Shown here: piece by piece, positions 1-17,127 of the stretch
Layout: every line of letters starts with the position of its first letter
How positions within the stretch are numbered: position 1 is the stretch's first letter
Assembly (NCBI RefSeq): GCF_024448935.1
Contig: NZ_JAMOIE010000039.1
Location: 1 to 42,219 of the forward strand
Length of the DNA: 42,219 nucleotides
Direction of reading: 5' to 3'
Origin: Stutzerimonas stutzeri
GTDB taxonomy: Bacteria; Pseudomonadota; Gammaproteobacteria; Pseudomonadales; Pseudomonadaceae
Translations under genes and position numbers: made by a program
Notes under the pieces: model-generated
What the model was told of the DNA's origin: nothing
The model's database searches: none
Seen by the model: only the letters and a program-made list of their open reading frames with translations

Positions 1-62
1 GCCCATCAGGGTGGCGGCTGGTGCCGATAGGCTGTCAAGCTTTTTCTGCTTTCCCGCTGTTA

Positions 63-94
63 CTTGCAGCTTGTGGCTTGCAGCTTGCCGCTGC
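63..94 (+). repeat. Heptad tandem array downstream of gltD
   Basis: Four seven-base units, CTTGCAG, CTTGTGG, CTTGCAG and CTTGCCG, run head to tail and are followed by CTGC. On the gltD coding strand the array starts just after the TAA stop. The same CTTGNNG unit recurs at 1532-1564 (inverted) and 1594-1625. No U-run follows, so it is not a classical terminator. The rest of positions 1-96 holds nothing else I can support. Confidence 0.75.
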
Positions 95-96
95 TT

Positions 97-1590
<1,494 letters not shown>

Positions 1591-1593
1591 TCA

Positions 1594-1625
1594 CTTGTCG
1601 CTTGAGGCTTGCGGCTTGCGGCTGC
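1594..1625 (+). repeat. Heptad array immediately after gltB
   Basis: Units CTTGTCG, CTTGAGG, CTTGCGG and CTTGCGG are followed by CTGC and then the gltB stop codon (read from the other strand). The placement relative to the stop matches the array behind gltD. It faces the array at 1532-1564 across a 29-base spacer, so the two arms can pair. Confidence 0.75.
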
Positions 1626-1626
1626 T

Positions 1627-6075
<4,449 letters not shown>

Positions 6076-6166
6076 AGGCACTCCACCAGCTAAATGCGTT
6101 GTAAATCAACCCCTTATTGACGGCGCACAGAATCGCCCCGTCATACACGTGGGCAAAAGGGGGAGC

Positions 6167-6195
6167 AGTTTACAAAGCCCGGTAGAGCGACACAA
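6167..6195 (-). promoter_or_regulatory. Candidate sigma70 promoter for gltBD
   Basis: On the minus strand, TTGTGT (6195-6190) is separated by 17 bases from TAAACT (6172-6167), roughly 90 bases before the gltB ATG. The match is partial and was found by eye. The 171-base gap between the DamX-like stop and gltB is the natural place for a promoter. No clear sigma54 element was seen. Confidence 0.3.
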
Positions 6196-6246
6196 TTTTA
6201 TTTTTGCAAGCCCCAAAACAGGGCGCTGCGCGCTATTTTGGTGCAG

Positions 6247-7743
6247 TTACTGGCGAGTCGGCGAAATTTCCTGCTGGACGCTGGTGAAACTCCGCACCCA
6301 AGGCTTACCCGCCTGTAGCGAGGGCGGCAATTTCTTGATGGCCTCCAATGCAGCATTGCGACTGGGGAAACTGCCGTAGGTCACCACATATAGGGGCCTA
6401 CCCTCATGCTGCTTGACAAAATAACGGAAACCGTCACCTTGCCGTTTGACCAAGGCCTCAGCGTTCGCCTGGGTCCGCGTACCCAGCACCTGAACCAGGT
6501 AGTTGGTTTTGGACTGGTTGGCGTACCAGCTCGCAGGGGAGGCAGGCGCATCCGCGACAACTTGACGCACAGGCTCCCGCGGCACCTCGGCTACGCGATT
6601 GGGCTGAGCGGCCGGAGGCTCCACAGCCACCGGGGCAGCGATTTCTGCAGGCGCCCGGAGACTGTCGTCAGCCAGTTCCCCAACAGGCGCCGGCTCCTCG
6701 ACAGCCTGCGTCGATGGATCATCCGCCTCGGCACTACCAGCAGCAGCAAGCGGCTCGCGGATGACCGGCTGAGCAGGCGGCACCGGGACGATCTCCGACG
6801 CCGTATCGGCCTCCTCGTCAAGCGCCTCGGTTACCGGTGCCGTCCCCAGCGGCAATGTGGTGGTGACAGGCGTCGCTGACGAGTCATCCGAGTCACGCAT
6901 CAGCAAGCTGATCAAGACGATAAAAACGACGACGACCAGTGCCAGCACGTGCTTCATGGGTAGCGGCAAGCTCCATCCGGCCGACTTCCGACGCCCTTTC
7001 GATTGTTGCATTGCCTCAAGAAGCTCCTCTCTAGCGGTCTGATTTATGGCACCCGGCCAACCGCCGGAATCGACATGAATTCGCTCGACCTGCTCTTCAG
7101 TGAAACAGTCCAGCCCAGATCCAGCCCCTTCGAGGCGCTGCGCGAGATACTCCCGAGTTTCATCTTGCTCGTACGGTTGAAGCGCAATCACATGGAAGCG
7201 TTCTTCACCTTCCACCAACGCCTCCAGACGCGCCACCAGTGCAGGCTCACCGAAGAGAAAGACGTGCGGCCGTCCTTCAGGGCTACCCTGAGCCAGTCGC
7301 AGCAAGGTTTCGACGGCCGCCCCCGTAAGCCGTTCGGCATCGTCGACCAGCAGATACACGTCCTGACCGGTCAACGCCAATTGAATGATCTGCGCCATGA
7401 TCGAGTCGAAGTCGGCGCGCTGAGTGCCGAGCGCCTGGGCGATCTGCTGCAAAAGAATGTTCGAATCGAGCGTTTCCTGGGGCGAGATGACCACGCTCTG
7501 AACCGCCTGCTTGTTACTGCTGGCCACCAGGGCCTGACGCACCAGTGTCTTGCCGCCACCCTCGGGGCCCGTCACTACCAGCAGTAACTGGCTGTAGCGC
7601 GCCAGGTGATGCAACTGCCCCAGCACGGGCTTGCGCCGAGCCGGGAAGAACTTGAAGCTGGGCACGCGTGCAGCAAAGGGATCATGGCTGAACCCGTAAT
7701 GATTCAGATACGAATCGTCGGCAGACAAACTGGACATGGACAT
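6247..7743 (-). CDS. DamX-like AAA ATPase with C-terminal SPOR domain
   Basis: The protein is a membrane-anchored ATPase-like SPOR protein, predicted to bind denuded septal peptidoglycan during division. About 498 residues are seen. An ExeA/AAA-type nucleotide-binding domain occupies roughly residues 20-245, with Walker A GPEGGGKT at 59-66 and a Walker B-like YLLVDDAE near 130-137. One transmembrane helix spans about 264-282. A Pro/Ala/Glu-rich linker follows, and a SPOR domain covers about 414-488. The order aroK-aroB-this gene matches aroK-aroB-damX of Escherichia coli, which supports a DamX relationship. The first ATG (7743) and the third codon ATG (7737) are both possible; AAGAGA is better spaced for the second. 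The gene starts 14 bases after the aroB stop, so it is probably in the same operon. Confidence 0.85.
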   Translation of the reverse strand: MSMSSLSADDSYLNHYGFSHDPFAARVPSFKFFPARRKPVLGQLHHLARYSQLLLVVTGPEGGGKTLVRQALVASSNKQAVQSVVISPQETLDSNILLQQIAQALGTQRADFDSIMAQIIQLALTGQDVYLLVDDAERLTGAAVETLLRLAQGSPEGRPHVFLFGEPALVARLEALVEGEERFHVIALQPYEQDETREYLAQRLEGAGSGLDCFTEEQVERIHVDSGGWPGAINQTAREELLEAMQQSKGRRKSAGWSLPLPMKHVLALVVVVFIVLISLLMRDSDDSSATPVTTTLPLGTAPVTEALDEEADTASEIVPVPPAQPVIREPLAAAGSAEADDPSTQAVEEPAPVGELADDSLRAPAEIAAPVAVEPPAAQPNRVAEVPREPVRQVVADAPASPASWYANQSKTNYLVQVLGTRTQANAEALVKRQGDGFRYFVKQHEGRPLYVVTYGSFPSRNAALEAIKKLPPSLQAGKPWVRSFTSVQQEISPTRQ

Positions 7744-7757
7744 CTCTTAGGTTCTGA

Positions 7758-8849
7758 CTATTGCGTAAGCGCGTCGTAGTTGACGTTCAATGTGGCCGCC
7801 AGCACTTCACGGGGGAAGTCCCCAGTCACCACGGCTTCGCCCAGGTGCTTGAGCAGGACCAATCGCAACTGGCCGTTCAGCACTTTCTTGTCGACTGCCA
7901 TGTGCTTGAGGAAATCCTCGGCGCACATATTGGCCGGGGGCACTACCGGCAAACCGGCACGCGACAGCAAGCTCACGGCACGGTTTCGCTCGGCAATGGA
8001 GAGCCAGCCGAGCCGGTGCGACATTTCCAGGGCCATGACCGTGCCCGCCGAGACTGCCTCGCCGTGCAGCCATACACCATAGCCCTGATGGGTCTCGATG
8101 GCATGGCCGAACGTATGACCGAGATTGAGCGTGGCACGAATGCCTGACTCTCGCTCGTCTGCGCCAACCACCTTGGCCTTGGCCATACAGGAACGTTTTA
8201 TCGCCTCGGTAAGCGCCACTTGATCCAACGCGCGAAGCCTGTCGATATTGTCCTCGAGCCAGCCGAGGAACGGCTCGTCACAGATCAACCCGTATTTGAT
8301 CACCTCGGCGAGGCCGGCGGACAACTCGCGCGCCGGCAGCGTTACCAGGGTAGCAGTGTCGATCAGCACTGCCTGCGGTTGGTAGAACGCACCGATCATG
8401 TTCTTGCCGAGCGGATGGTTGATACCCGTCTTGCCGCCCACCGAAGAATCGACTTGAGATAGCAGCGTTGTCGGAACCTGAATGAAGTCGACGCCTCGCT
8501 GGTAGCTGGCCGCTGCGAAACCGGCCATATCGCCGATCACGCCGCCGCCCAGCGCGACAATAGTGGTGTTGCGATCATGCCTGGCCGAGAGCAACGCATC
8601 AAAGATCAACTGCAGGGTCTGCCAGTTCTTTTGCGCCTCTCCGTCGGGGAGCACGATCGGAGTCAGCTTGAATTCGCCGAGGCTGCGCGAAAGGCGCTCG
8701 AGATAGAGCGGCGCAACGGTGTCATTGGTAACGATCGCAACCTGCCTGCCACGGATATGGCGGGCCAACAGCTCACCCTGATCGATAAGCTGCGCAGCAA
8801 TCACGATCGGGTAGCTTCGCTCGCCGAGATCGACCTGTAGAGTCTGCAT
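7758..8849 (-). CDS. aroB: 3-dehydroquinate synthase
   Basis: AroB is the second enzyme of the shikimate pathway and cyclises DAHP to 3-dehydroquinate in the cytoplasm using NAD and a divalent metal. The 363-residue protein has family length. Clear signatures are the NAD/active-site segment [14 protein letters not shown] followed by [17 protein letters not shown], and the metal-ligand segments [19 protein letters not shown] and HGEAVSAG. I placed the start at the ATG at 8849 ([14 protein letters not shown]), which has a GGGGG tract about seven bases upstream; the open frame runs further upstream over aroK but with unrelated sequence. It begins 22 bases after aroK, consistent with co-transcription from pilM. 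Confidence 0.97.
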   Translation of the reverse strand: MQTLQVDLGERSYPIVIAAQLIDQGELLARHIRGRQVAIVTNDTVAPLYLERLSRSLGEFKLTPIVLPDGEAQKNWQTLQLIFDALLSARHDRNTTIVALGGGVIGDMAGFAAASYQRGVDFIQVPTTLLSQVDSSVGGKTGINHPLGKNMIGAFYQPQAVLIDTATLVTLPARELSAGLAEVIKYGLICDEPFLGWLEDNIDRLRALDQVALTEAIKRSCMAKAKVVGADERESGIRATLNLGHTFGHAIETHQGYGVWLHGEAVSAGTVMALEMSHRLGWLSIAERNRAVSLLSRAGLPVVPPANMCAEDFLKHMAVDKKVLNGQLRLVLLKHLGEAVVTGDFPREVLAATLNVNYDALTQ

Positions 8850-8871
8850 GGGGCCCCCGTGATTAAAGGGG

Positions 8872-9426
8872 CTAGGATAGCGCAGATCGGTCCAGGCTTT
8901 CACGAGGCCCGGGAGACTGGAGCTGACTGAGGATCTCCTGCACCACCCTGCGCGGGGGGCGCTCGTCCGTCTGGATGATGATGTCGGCAATTTCGCGGTA
9001 CAACGGGTCCCTTACAGCCATCAATCCGGTCAGTACCTCGCGCGGATTCGAAGCTCGCAGCAACGGTCGATTGCGGTCGCGGGAGGTACGCTCAAGCTGC
9101 TGATCGACCGAGGTGCACAGGTAGATAACATATCCCCCTGCGCGCAACACTTCGCGAGTGTCCTTTCGAAGCACCGCACCGCCGCCCGTTGCCAGCACGA
9201 CGCCGTGCATCTGGCAGAGCGCCTGGATGGCGACGTGTTCCCTCTCGCGAAAACCCTGCTCACCTTCAACATCGAATATCAGCGGAATGCTGGCACCGGT
9301 GCACTGCTCGATCTCCTTGTCGGAGTCCCGAAAGGGGAGACGAAGCTCCTTGGCAAGCAGGCGTCCGATGGTGCTTTTTCCAGCGCCCATCGGACCTACG
9401 ACGATAATATTTTTCAATGATGTCAA
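8872..9426 (-). CDS. aroK: Shikimate kinase
   Basis: AroK phosphorylates shikimate to shikimate 3-phosphate with ATP. The roughly 184-residue protein has Walker A GPMGAGKS near the N-terminus, the shikimate-binding DSDKEIE motif, GFREREH, ATGGGAV and the lid RDRNRPLL. No ATG lies at the expected start. The first candidate is a TTG at 9426 whose bases overlap the pilQ stop (TTGA), and a second TTG lies three codons later (9417) directly before KNIIVVG. No good ribosome-binding site precedes either, so translation is probably coupled to pilQ termination. The exact start is uncertain by three codons; the identity is not in doubt. Confidence 0.95.
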   Translation of the reverse strand: MTSLKNIIVVGPMGAGKSTIGRLLAKELRLPFRDSDKEIEQCTGASIPLIFDVEGEQGFREREHVAIQALCQMHGVVLATGGGAVLRKDTREVLRAGGYVIYLCTSVDQQLERTSRDRNRPLLRASNPREVLTGLMAVRDPLYREIADIIIQTDERPPRRVVQEILSQLQSPGPRESLDRSALS

Positions 9427-11534
9427 CGATTCACGGCGATTGCCTGATGATTCAGGATTCTGGGTGTAAGGAACACCAACAGTTCAGACTTGGCATCCGT
9501 CACGACATCGCGACGAAACAAGCGGCCAAGATAAGGCACATCGCCCAGAAACGGAACCTTGTCGACGCTTTTCGACTGGCTGTTGGAGAACACCCCACCG
9601 ATCACGACAGTTTCTCCATCGTTTACCAGAACCTTGGCATTGACTTCGTTCTTATCGATTGGCGGGACGCCGTCAATCGCGTTGCGGAAATCTGGCGCAT
9701 CCTTCGTCACCTTGACCTCCATGATGATGCGGTTATCCGGCGTAATCTGCGGGGTCACCTCCAGGGACAAGGCCGCCTCTTTAAAAGAGGTGCTGGTCGC
9801 ACCGCTTGAGCTGGCCTCCTGATAGGGCACTTCCGTGCCTTTCAGAATCTTCGCTGTTTCTTTGTCCGCTGTCATGACCTTGGGCTGGGACACGACTTCT
9901 CCATTTCCGGTTTTCTCCATCGCAGAGAGTTGAAGATCCAGTAGGAGATGATCCGAAATAAAGCCGATGCCCACACCGGAAGTGCTCCCTAGTACCCCCA
10001 TGTCAACAAAGGGAACTGGGGCCACGCCTTCGTCGAGCGTGAAGTTGCCAACGGTATCTGAACCCGGCAGCCGCAAAACCCCATCATCATCGATAGACCT
10101 GCTGCCATCCTTGCCATAGACACTCCACTGATCGTTCGCAAGTTGACCGCCCCAGCGCACCCCAAGCGCTTTATCGTAGCCAACGTTCGCCTCAACAATC
10201 CGCGCCTCGATCATGACCTGGCGAACCGGGATATCCAGTTGGGTTACGATACGGCGCAGTTCATCCAAACGTTCCTGGGTTTGGTAGGCGATTATGTTGT
10301 TCGTGCGGTCATCAACCGCGATGGAGCCCCGTTCGTCAGGCTGCCCATCGACCGCAGTCACCGACTGAAAGAGCTTGGCAATATCCGCAGCCTTAGCGTA
10401 ATTCACCTGCACGACTTCACGACGCAGCGGCGCCAGCTCGGCAATTTGCCGCTTGGACTCCAGCTCCTGACGCTCCCGCGCGGCAATCTCGTCTGCCGGG
10501 GCCACCAGCAGAACATTGCCCACCTGACGTTTGTCCAGGCCTTTGGTTTTCAGCACCAGATCCAGCGCCTGATCCCAGGGTACGTTCTGCAAACGCAGCG
10601 TGATATTGCCCTGCACGGTATCGCTAGCCACCAGGTTCAGGTCGGTAAAATCGGCAATCAGCTGCAGAACAGAGCGAACGTCAATGTCCTGGAAGTTCAG
10701 CGACAGCTTCTCCCCGGAATAGGTGAAATGTTCGGCCTTGCGTTGCTCGGCATCTGCCTCGCTGAGCGGCTTGACGCTGATGGTCAGCTTGTCGTCGGTC
10801 TGGTACGCCAGGTAGTCGTAGCGACCGCTGGGCTCGATGGCAATACTGGCGCCATCGGCCTTGCTGCTCGAATCGACAAACTTAACTGGGGTGGCAAAGT
10901 CCTGGACGTCCAGCCGAACACGCAGCGATTCCGGCAATTGCGTCCTGGCGAAGAAAACCCGAATTTTGCCGCCTTGCTCTTCAATGCTTGGACTGATCGA
11001 CGGATCAGACAAGGTGATGACCACATTGCCGGCCCCGTCATCCCCTCGGCGAAAATCGATATTGCTGATGGATTGTCCAATAGCCAGGGGAAGGTTCGGC
11101 GTGGCCGATGTCTTGGCGGTTGCGGCAGCAGCCGAAGCAGCCGCCGGGGCACCAGCGGATTCGCCGAGCACGACGAACAGGTTGTTGCCGTCAACACGGG
11201 TCGAATAGGGAACCAGAGAAGTGAGATTGACGATGAGCCGGGTACGCCCCTGCGCCTCCACCACGGTCACGCTTCGTGCATTACCGACACCCAGCTCATG
11301 GTTTTTCGACCCCAGCTTGCTGGAGACGCCTGGTAGATCAAGGGCGATGCGGGCGGGCTGGTCGACTGTGTAACCGCGCGGAGTCGCTACCGGCTCGTCG
11401 AAAGCCAGCTTCAACTCAACCCGGTCGCCAGGCAGTGACGCGACGTCGAGGGAGTTCAGATTTGCCGCCAGCAGAGCAGGCGAGATGAGCGCTGCCAGCA
11501 ACGACAAGCCGAGACGGGTGAGAGTGGTATTCAT
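9423..11534 (-). CDS. pilQ: Type IV pilus secretin PilQ
   Basis: PilQ forms the outer-membrane ring through which the type IV pilus passes. The 703-residue protein starts with a signal peptide (about residues 1-23, cleavage after SPALLA). Two AMIN-type peptidoglycan-binding regions follow, around 25-130 and 155-260. Next come an STN-like N0 domain around 280-350 ([19 protein letters not shown]), a secretin N-domain, and the secretin barrel region in the last third (VSQPKVMT, then [17 protein letters not shown], and VIGGVF near the end). It is the last pil gene of the pilMNOPQ set, 50 bases after pilP, and its stop overlaps the start of aroK. Confidence 0.97.
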   Translation of the reverse strand: MNTTLTRLGLSLLAALISPALLAANLNSLDVASLPGDRVELKLAFDEPVATPRGYTVDQPARIALDLPGVSSKLGSKNHELGVGNARSVTVVEAQGRTRLIVNLTSLVPYSTRVDGNNLFVVLGESAGAPAAASAAAATAKTSATPNLPLAIGQSISNIDFRRGDDGAGNVVITLSDPSISPSIEEQGGKIRVFFARTQLPESLRVRLDVQDFATPVKFVDSSSKADGASIAIEPSGRYDYLAYQTDDKLTISVKPLSEADAEQRKAEHFTYSGEKLSLNFQDIDVRSVLQLIADFTDLNLVASDTVQGNITLRLQNVPWDQALDLVLKTKGLDKRQVGNVLLVAPADEIAARERQELESKRQIAELAPLRREVVQVNYAKAADIAKLFQSVTAVDGQPDERGSIAVDDRTNNIIAYQTQERLDELRRIVTQLDIPVRQVMIEARIVEANVGYDKALGVRWGGQLANDQWSVYGKDGSRSIDDDGVLRLPGSDTVGNFTLDEGVAPVPFVDMGVLGSTSGVGIGFISDHLLLDLQLSAMEKTGNGEVVSQPKVMTADKETAKILKGTEVPYQEASSSGATSTSFKEAALSLEVTPQITPDNRIIMEVKVTKDAPDFRNAIDGVPPIDKNEVNAKVLVNDGETVVIGGVFSNSQSKSVDKVPFLGDVPYLGRLFRRDVVTDAKSELLVFLTPRILNHQAIAVNR

Positions 11535-11584
11535 AAAAGGCTTCCGTTGTGCAGACCGGTACAGGTTTCCATTTTTGCCATGAC

Positions 11585-12112
11585 TCAGGAGCGCTCTTTC
11601 AAGGTCAGGCTACGCGGGCGCTCAAGCCACCCACCCTCTCCGTCCGGAACGATTTCAAGCACATCCACCTCGGCCTCGCTGATCTCAACGATACGGCCAT
11701 GGTTGCGCCCCAGATAGTCACCGACCTTGACTCGGTGAACCCCGTCACCCCCTTTGATCAAGGCGTAGCTACCTGCGCCATTGGCCAGCGTGCCCACCAT
11801 GACGAAGTTCTCAATGTTGAATTCCTCAAGAAACTGCTTGATACGGCTTTCGTCGGGCCTTACATCCTTTGTCCCTTTCTGCCGCCGAGTCAGATCGATC
11901 TTCATAGGCGGCTGGAAGGGATGGCGCAACGACGCCGCGCTGTAGGTAAACGCCTCGTACGGCAGAAACGCGGGCAGCGGCTCGATCGAGCCTTTCGGCT
12001 TGGCTCGCACCTCATCCATGTAACTGCGCAGATCGTCGAAATCTCCGCTGACACCGCACCCGGCCAGCACCAGCATGCCCAGGCCCATCGCCAGACATCG
12101 GGCTCCTTTCAT
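11585..12112 (-). CDS. pilP: Type IV pilus alignment lipoprotein PilP
   Basis: PilP is an inner-membrane lipoprotein that connects the PilN/PilO dimer to the periplasmic domains of PilQ. The 175-residue protein has an N-terminal lipobox ending LVLAGC with the lipidated cysteine at residue 19. A low-complexity linker and the C-terminal PilP beta-sandwich follow (FVMVGTLANG and RVKVGDYLGRNHGRI segments). The ATG overlaps the pilO stop as ATGA, so the two are translationally coupled. Confidence 0.95.
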   Translation of the reverse strand: MKGARCLAMGLGMLVLAGCGVSGDFDDLRSYMDEVRAKPKGSIEPLPAFLPYEAFTYSAASLRHPFQPPMKIDLTRRQKGTKDVRPDESRIKQFLEEFNIENFVMVGTLANGAGSYALIKGGDGVHRVKVGDYLGRNHGRIVEISEAEVDVLEIVPDGEGGWLERPRSLTLKERS

Positions 12113-12732
12113 TTCTGCAGCCCCTTGTCGTTATAGCGATAGGTCTTTGCCAGGATGCTCATGTGCAGCTTGGAAGGCGAATCCTTACTGTTCGGCTTGA
12201 TCTCGAAATCGTGCAGGGTAACGATGCGTGGCAAGCTCGATACGCCGCTGACGAAAGTGGCGAGGTCGTGATAAGCGCCGACGACCTTGATCTGTATCGG
12301 CAACTCGATATAGAACTGCTGGGTCACTTCTGGCTGCAGCTTGATTTCTTCGAATTCGAGCCCGCTGCCCAGGCCAGTACGGGTGATATCCTCAAGCAAA
12401 CCCGGCACCTCGGTATCGCTTGGCAACTGGCGCAGCAGAGCGCCAAAAGACGCTTCCATCTCAAGCATCTGCGCCTTGTACGCCTCCAGATTCGCCGCCT
12501 GAAATGCTTTCGTGGAGAACTGTTGCTTGAGCCGGTCTTCCTCTGCCGCTTGCTGGTCGAGGCTGGCCTGCAAATCACTGAGATAGAAGTAGTAACCACC
12601 GCCAAGAATCAGCACCATCAGCAATATCGCAGCGATGGCTTTTACCGCTGCGGGCCAGGACCCCAGGTTGTTCATGTCCAGATCAGACAGATCGACGCTA
12701 CGGAGATTCTCCAGCGAGCTCGCCAGGCTCAT
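12109..12732 (-). CDS. pilO: Type IV pilus inner-membrane protein PilO
   Basis: PilO is a bitopic inner-membrane protein that dimerises with PilN and binds PilP in the pilus alignment subcomplex. The 207-residue protein has a short cytoplasmic tail, one transmembrane helix at about residues 30-50, a periplasmic coiled coil at about 52-90, and a ferredoxin-like C-terminal domain. I chose the ATG at 12732 (MSLASSLENLRS) because it overlaps the pilN stop as ATGA and starts the family-like sequence; the open frame upstream lies over pilN and looks like shadow translation. Confidence 0.95.
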   Translation of the reverse strand: MSLASSLENLRSVDLSDLDMNNLGSWPAAVKAIAAILLMVLILGGGYYFYLSDLQASLDQQAAEEDRLKQQFSTKAFQAANLEAYKAQMLEMEASFGALLRQLPSDTEVPGLLEDITRTGLGSGLEFEEIKLQPEVTQQFYIELPIQIKVVGAYHDLATFVSGVSSLPRIVTLHDFEIKPNSKDSPSKLHMSILAKTYRYNDKGLQK

Positions 12733-13300
12733 GGTTTCTCTCCTTCGACGGCAGCAGCCGGCTGGGTCTGCTGTACCGTTAACTGGAACAGGTTCTCCTG
12801 GTCGACCGCCCCTGCGGTGACGGCCTTCACTTCGTTCAGGTTCGGCGCATCCAGCCAATCAGAGCCATCCAAGTTACGCATCAGGTTAGAGACTCGGTTG
12901 TTTGACTCGGCAGCGCCAACGATGGCGATGTTTTTCCCGGTCATCTTCAACCCGGTGAAGTAAACGCCATCGGGAAGCGTGCGCACCAGTTGGTCGAATA
13001 CACGGCCGATGATCGGCCGATTACCCTGCAGGTCCTGGATGATCTTCATCCGCTCGAGCAGTTGTTGCCGACGTTCTCTCAATTCCTTGATTTCTGCGAT
13101 GCGGGTATCCAGAACGGCAATTTCCTTGCGAACGAAATCATTACGCGCGCTCTGTCGCTCGATGGCATGGGTGTAGTACTGGTCTGCAAGAAACAACAGA
13201 CCCACTGCCGCAACCGCGACCCCGGCCAGCGACACCAGGAAACGCTGTTTACGCTCTTCGCGCAGCTGCTCGCGCCAAGGTAAAAGGTTGATCCTGGCCA

Positions 13301-13301
<1 letters not shown>
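12729..13301 (-). CDS. pilN: Type IV pilus inner-membrane protein PilN
   Basis: PilN links the cytoplasmic actin-like PilM to the periplasmic PilO/PilP complex. The 190-residue protein begins MARINLLPWR, the conserved cytoplasmic segment that docks into PilM. It then has one transmembrane helix around residues 24-42, a coiled coil around 55-90 and a periplasmic ferredoxin-like fold. Its start codon overlaps the pilM stop by one base (TGATG). Confidence 0.95.
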
Positions 13302-14392
<1,091 letters not shown>

Positions 14393-14459
14393 TTATGGAT
14401 TAATCATGGATGTCGGCATTAGATAACAGCCTTGACAGAAGCGCAAATGGCTCCCTTGC

Positions 14460-14492
14460 GGAAAAACCGCTTATAATGTGAACGGTTTTTCC
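14460..14492. promoter_or_regulatory. Perfect inverted repeat around a TATAAT box in the pilM-ponA gap
   Basis: GGAAAAACCG (14460-14469) and CGGTTTTTCC (14483-14492) are exact reverse complements with a 13-base spacer that contains TATAAT (14472-14477). TATAAT is a perfect -10 hexamer pointing toward ponA, whose ATG lies at 14548. There is no good -35 at normal spacing; a TTGACA at 14432 is too far upstream. The arms could be a dimeric operator or a hairpin in the ponA leader. The inverted repeat is certain; its role is inferred. Confidence 0.5.
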
Positions 14493-14547
14493 TTTCAGCA
14501 GCGTCTGCGGCACACACCTCGTTCCCATCCTGGATTCAACAACCCCG

Positions 14548-17001
14548 ATGCGTTTTCTGAAGTTTTTCCTATGGTCGTGCTTGGCTATTTTCTGCGGTCT
14601 TTTGCTCAGTCTCAGCGGCGCGTTTCTCTACCTCAGCCCCAACCTGCCGTCTGTCGACTCGCTACGCAGCATACAGCTGCAGATTCCGCTGCGGGTCTAC
14701 AGCCACGATGGCAAGCTGATCGCCGAATATGGCGAAATGCGCCGCTCCCCTATCAGCTTCGATGAAATACCCAAGGACTTCATCGCCGCTTTGCTGTCGG
14801 CAGAAGACGATAACTTCGCCAATCATTATGGCGTCGATATTTCCAGCCTGATGCGCGCTGCCACGCAATTATTGAAAACCGGCCATATTCAGACCGGCGG
14901 CAGCACCATCACCATGCAGGTGGCGAAGAATTACTTCCTGACCAGCGAGCGCAGCTTTTCGCGCAAGATCAATGAAATCCTCCTCGCTCTGCAGATTGAA
15001 CGAGAACTGAGCAAGGATGAAATCCTCGAGCTGTACGTCAACAAGATCTACCTGGGCAACCGCGCCTATGGAATAGAAGCTGCAGCACAGGTGTACTACG
15101 GCAAATCAATCAGCGAGCTGAGCTTGGCGCAGATGGCCATGATAGCCGGCCTGCCCAAGGCACCTTCAGCCTTCAATCCGCTCGCCAACAAGGAACGCGC
15201 CAAGGAGCGACGGGACTGGATTCTCGGGCGAATGTACCGGCTCGGAAAAATAGACGAGCCCCGTTATCACCAAGCATTGGCGGAACTCGTCGATGCGTCT
15301 TATCACGGCTCCTCGCCCGAACTTGACGCACCTTACATTGCCGAAATGGCACGCGCCGAAATGGTCGGCCGCTTCGGCAGCGCTGCATACACTGACGGAT
15401 TCCGCGTCTATACCACCGTCAGCAGCGAACGTCAGGTCGCTGCCAACCAAGCCCTTGCCCAGGGACTGATCGAATACGACCAGCGCCACGGCTATCGTGG
15501 CCCGGAAGCTCACCTGGCTGGCACGGATGAAGCAGACTGGCTGAGACAGCTCGGTGACTATCGCAGCCAGTCCGGGATGCAGCCGGCAGTCGTAACTCGC
15601 ATCTCAAAAGAGTCCGTCCAGGCGCGACTTCGAGACGGCAGCCAACACAGCATCGCCTGGGACAGCATGAAGTGGGCCCGCCCATTCATTAATACCAACA
15701 GCCTGGGGCCACAACCCAAGGCACCGTCCGACGTGGTCAAACCGGGAGATGTCATTCGGATCCGCATTGTCGAAGGTGAAGCGCTATTCGGCCAGATACC
15801 CCAGGCGCAGGGCGCACTGGTATCTCTCGATCCGCTTGACGGATCCATCGAAGCGCTGACCGGAGGGTTTTCCTTTGGGCAAAGCAATTACAACCGCGCC
15901 ATTCAGGCCAAGCGCCAGCCCGGCTCAAGCTTCAAACCCTTCGTTTATAGCGCCGCACTGGATGCAGGGTTCACCCCTGCCACGCTTGTTAACGACGCCC
16001 CCATCGTGTTCGTTGAAGAAGGCCTGGACCGCGCTTGGCGACCCAAGAATGACAACAACACCTTCCTCGGCCCGATCCGCTTGCGAGAGGCACTGTACAA
16101 GTCACGCAACCTGGTGTCGATTCGCCTGCTGCAAACGCTCGGCATCCCGCAGACCATCAACTACATCACACGTTTTGGATTCAAGCCCGAAGACCTGCCC
16201 GCGAACTTGTCGCTTGCGCTTGGTACAGCAACCTTGACACCCATGGAAATCGCTACCGGCTGGACAGTATTTGCCAATGGCGGCTACAAGATAGAGCCCT
16301 ATCTGATAGAGCGGATCGAAGACAGGGACGGGAAGGTGATATTCAGCGCAGACCCTGTGCGCGTGCCAGAACGCAACACCGCAGGTCCAACCTCTGGAGC
16401 CGCGACCGAGGCGACGGCCATTTCCTACGCACAGAACGACTCGTTCATTGCCGACAATAGCTCAGAGCTGCCCCGCCGCCCCCCCAGGTACGCCGAGCAG
16501 ATCATTGATGATCGGACCGCGTACATCATGACCAGCATGCTGCAAGACGTCATCAAACGAGGCACGGGCCGAAAAGCCTTGGCGATGGGCCGTGGCGATA
16601 TCGCGGGAAAGACCGGGACCACCAACGAATCAAAAGACAGCTGGTTCTCGGGCTATAACGCCGACATCGTCACCACCGTCTGGACCGGGTTCGATCAGCC
16701 TCAGAGCTTGGGTCGCCGTGAGTACGGCGGCACGGTGGCCCTGCCCATCTGGATGAAATACATGAGCGCTGTGCTGGAGGGCAAACCTGAACATGCCCCG
16801 GCTGAACCTGAAGGCATCCTGACCCTGCGCATCGACCCTGACAGTGGCCGCGCAGCGGCACCAGGAACACCAGATGCCTATTTCGAAATATTCCGAAACG
16901 AGGACTCACCGCCAGGCATGAACGATGAGCTGATGCCAGGCGCAACCATCCCCGGCAGTCCGCTACCGGCCAGCGAAACGGCACCTATGGATCTTTTCTA
17001 A
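14548..17001 (+). CDS. ponA: Penicillin-binding protein 1A (class A PBP)
   Basis: This bifunctional enzyme polymerises lipid II (glycosyltransferase) and crosslinks stem peptides (transpeptidase) during cell-wall elongation. The 817-residue protein has an N-terminal membrane anchor at about residues 5-30. The GT51 domain includes the catalytic Glu in SAEDDNF near residue 86 and GGSTITMQVAKN. An intervening OB-like region is followed by a transpeptidase domain with SSFK near residue 459, an SRN motif, and KTGTTNES near 687. The C-terminal tail is Pro-rich. It stands alone on the plus strand, diverges from pilM and ends before a strong hairpin terminator. Confidence 0.97.
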   Translation: MRFLKFFLWSCLAIFCGLLLSLSGAFLYLSPNLPSVDSLRSIQLQIPLRVYSHDGKLIAEYGEMRRSPISFDEIPKDFIAALLSAEDDNFANHYGVDISSLMRAATQLLKTGHIQTGGSTITMQVAKNYFLTSERSFSRKINEILLALQIERELSKDEILELYVNKIYLGNRAYGIEAAAQVYYGKSISELSLAQMAMIAGLPKAPSAFNPLANKERAKERRDWILGRMYRLGKIDEPRYHQALAELVDASYHGSSPELDAPYIAEMARAEMVGRFGSAAYTDGFRVYTTVSSERQVAANQALAQGLIEYDQRHGYRGPEAHLAGTDEADWLRQLGDYRSQSGMQPAVVTRISKESVQARLRDGSQHSIAWDSMKWARPFINTNSLGPQPKAPSDVVKPGDVIRIRIVEGEALFGQIPQAQGALVSLDPLDGSIEALTGGFSFGQSNYNRAIQAKRQPGSSFKPFVYSAALDAGFTPATLVNDAPIVFVEEGLDRAWRPKNDNNTFLGPIRLREALYKSRNLVSIRLLQTLGIPQTINYITRFGFKPEDLPANLSLALGTATLTPMEIATGWTVFANGGYKIEPYLIERIEDRDGKVIFSADPVRVPERNTAGPTSGAATEATAISYAQNDSFIADNSSELPRRPPRYAEQIIDDRTAYIMTSMLQDVIKRGTGRKALAMGRGDIAGKTGTTNESKDSWFSGYNADIVTTVWTGFDQPQSLGRREYGGTVALPIWMKYMSAVLEGKPEHAPAEPEGILTLRIDPDSGRAAAPGTPDAYFEIFRNEDSPPGMNDELMPGATIPGSPLPASETAPMDLF

Positions 17002-17064
17002 AGTCGAGTACGACGTGAGCGCGTAGCCGTGCTCCGCCAGGTGTCTGCGGGATTTCGATGGTAA

Positions 17065-17090
17065 GAAACCGGCCATTTGGCCGGTTTTTC
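17065..17090 (+). terminator. Rho-independent terminator after ponA
   Basis: AAACCGGCC (17066-17074) pairs with GGCCGGTTT (17079-17087) across an ATTT loop, and the right arm runs into TTTTTC. It lies about 65 bases past the ponA stop, between the two convergent genes ponA and maeB, and is best placed for ponA. Confidence 0.85.
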
Positions 17091-17127
17091 TAACTACAGC
17101 CCCGTCAAAGCGGAGCCATACGACCAA

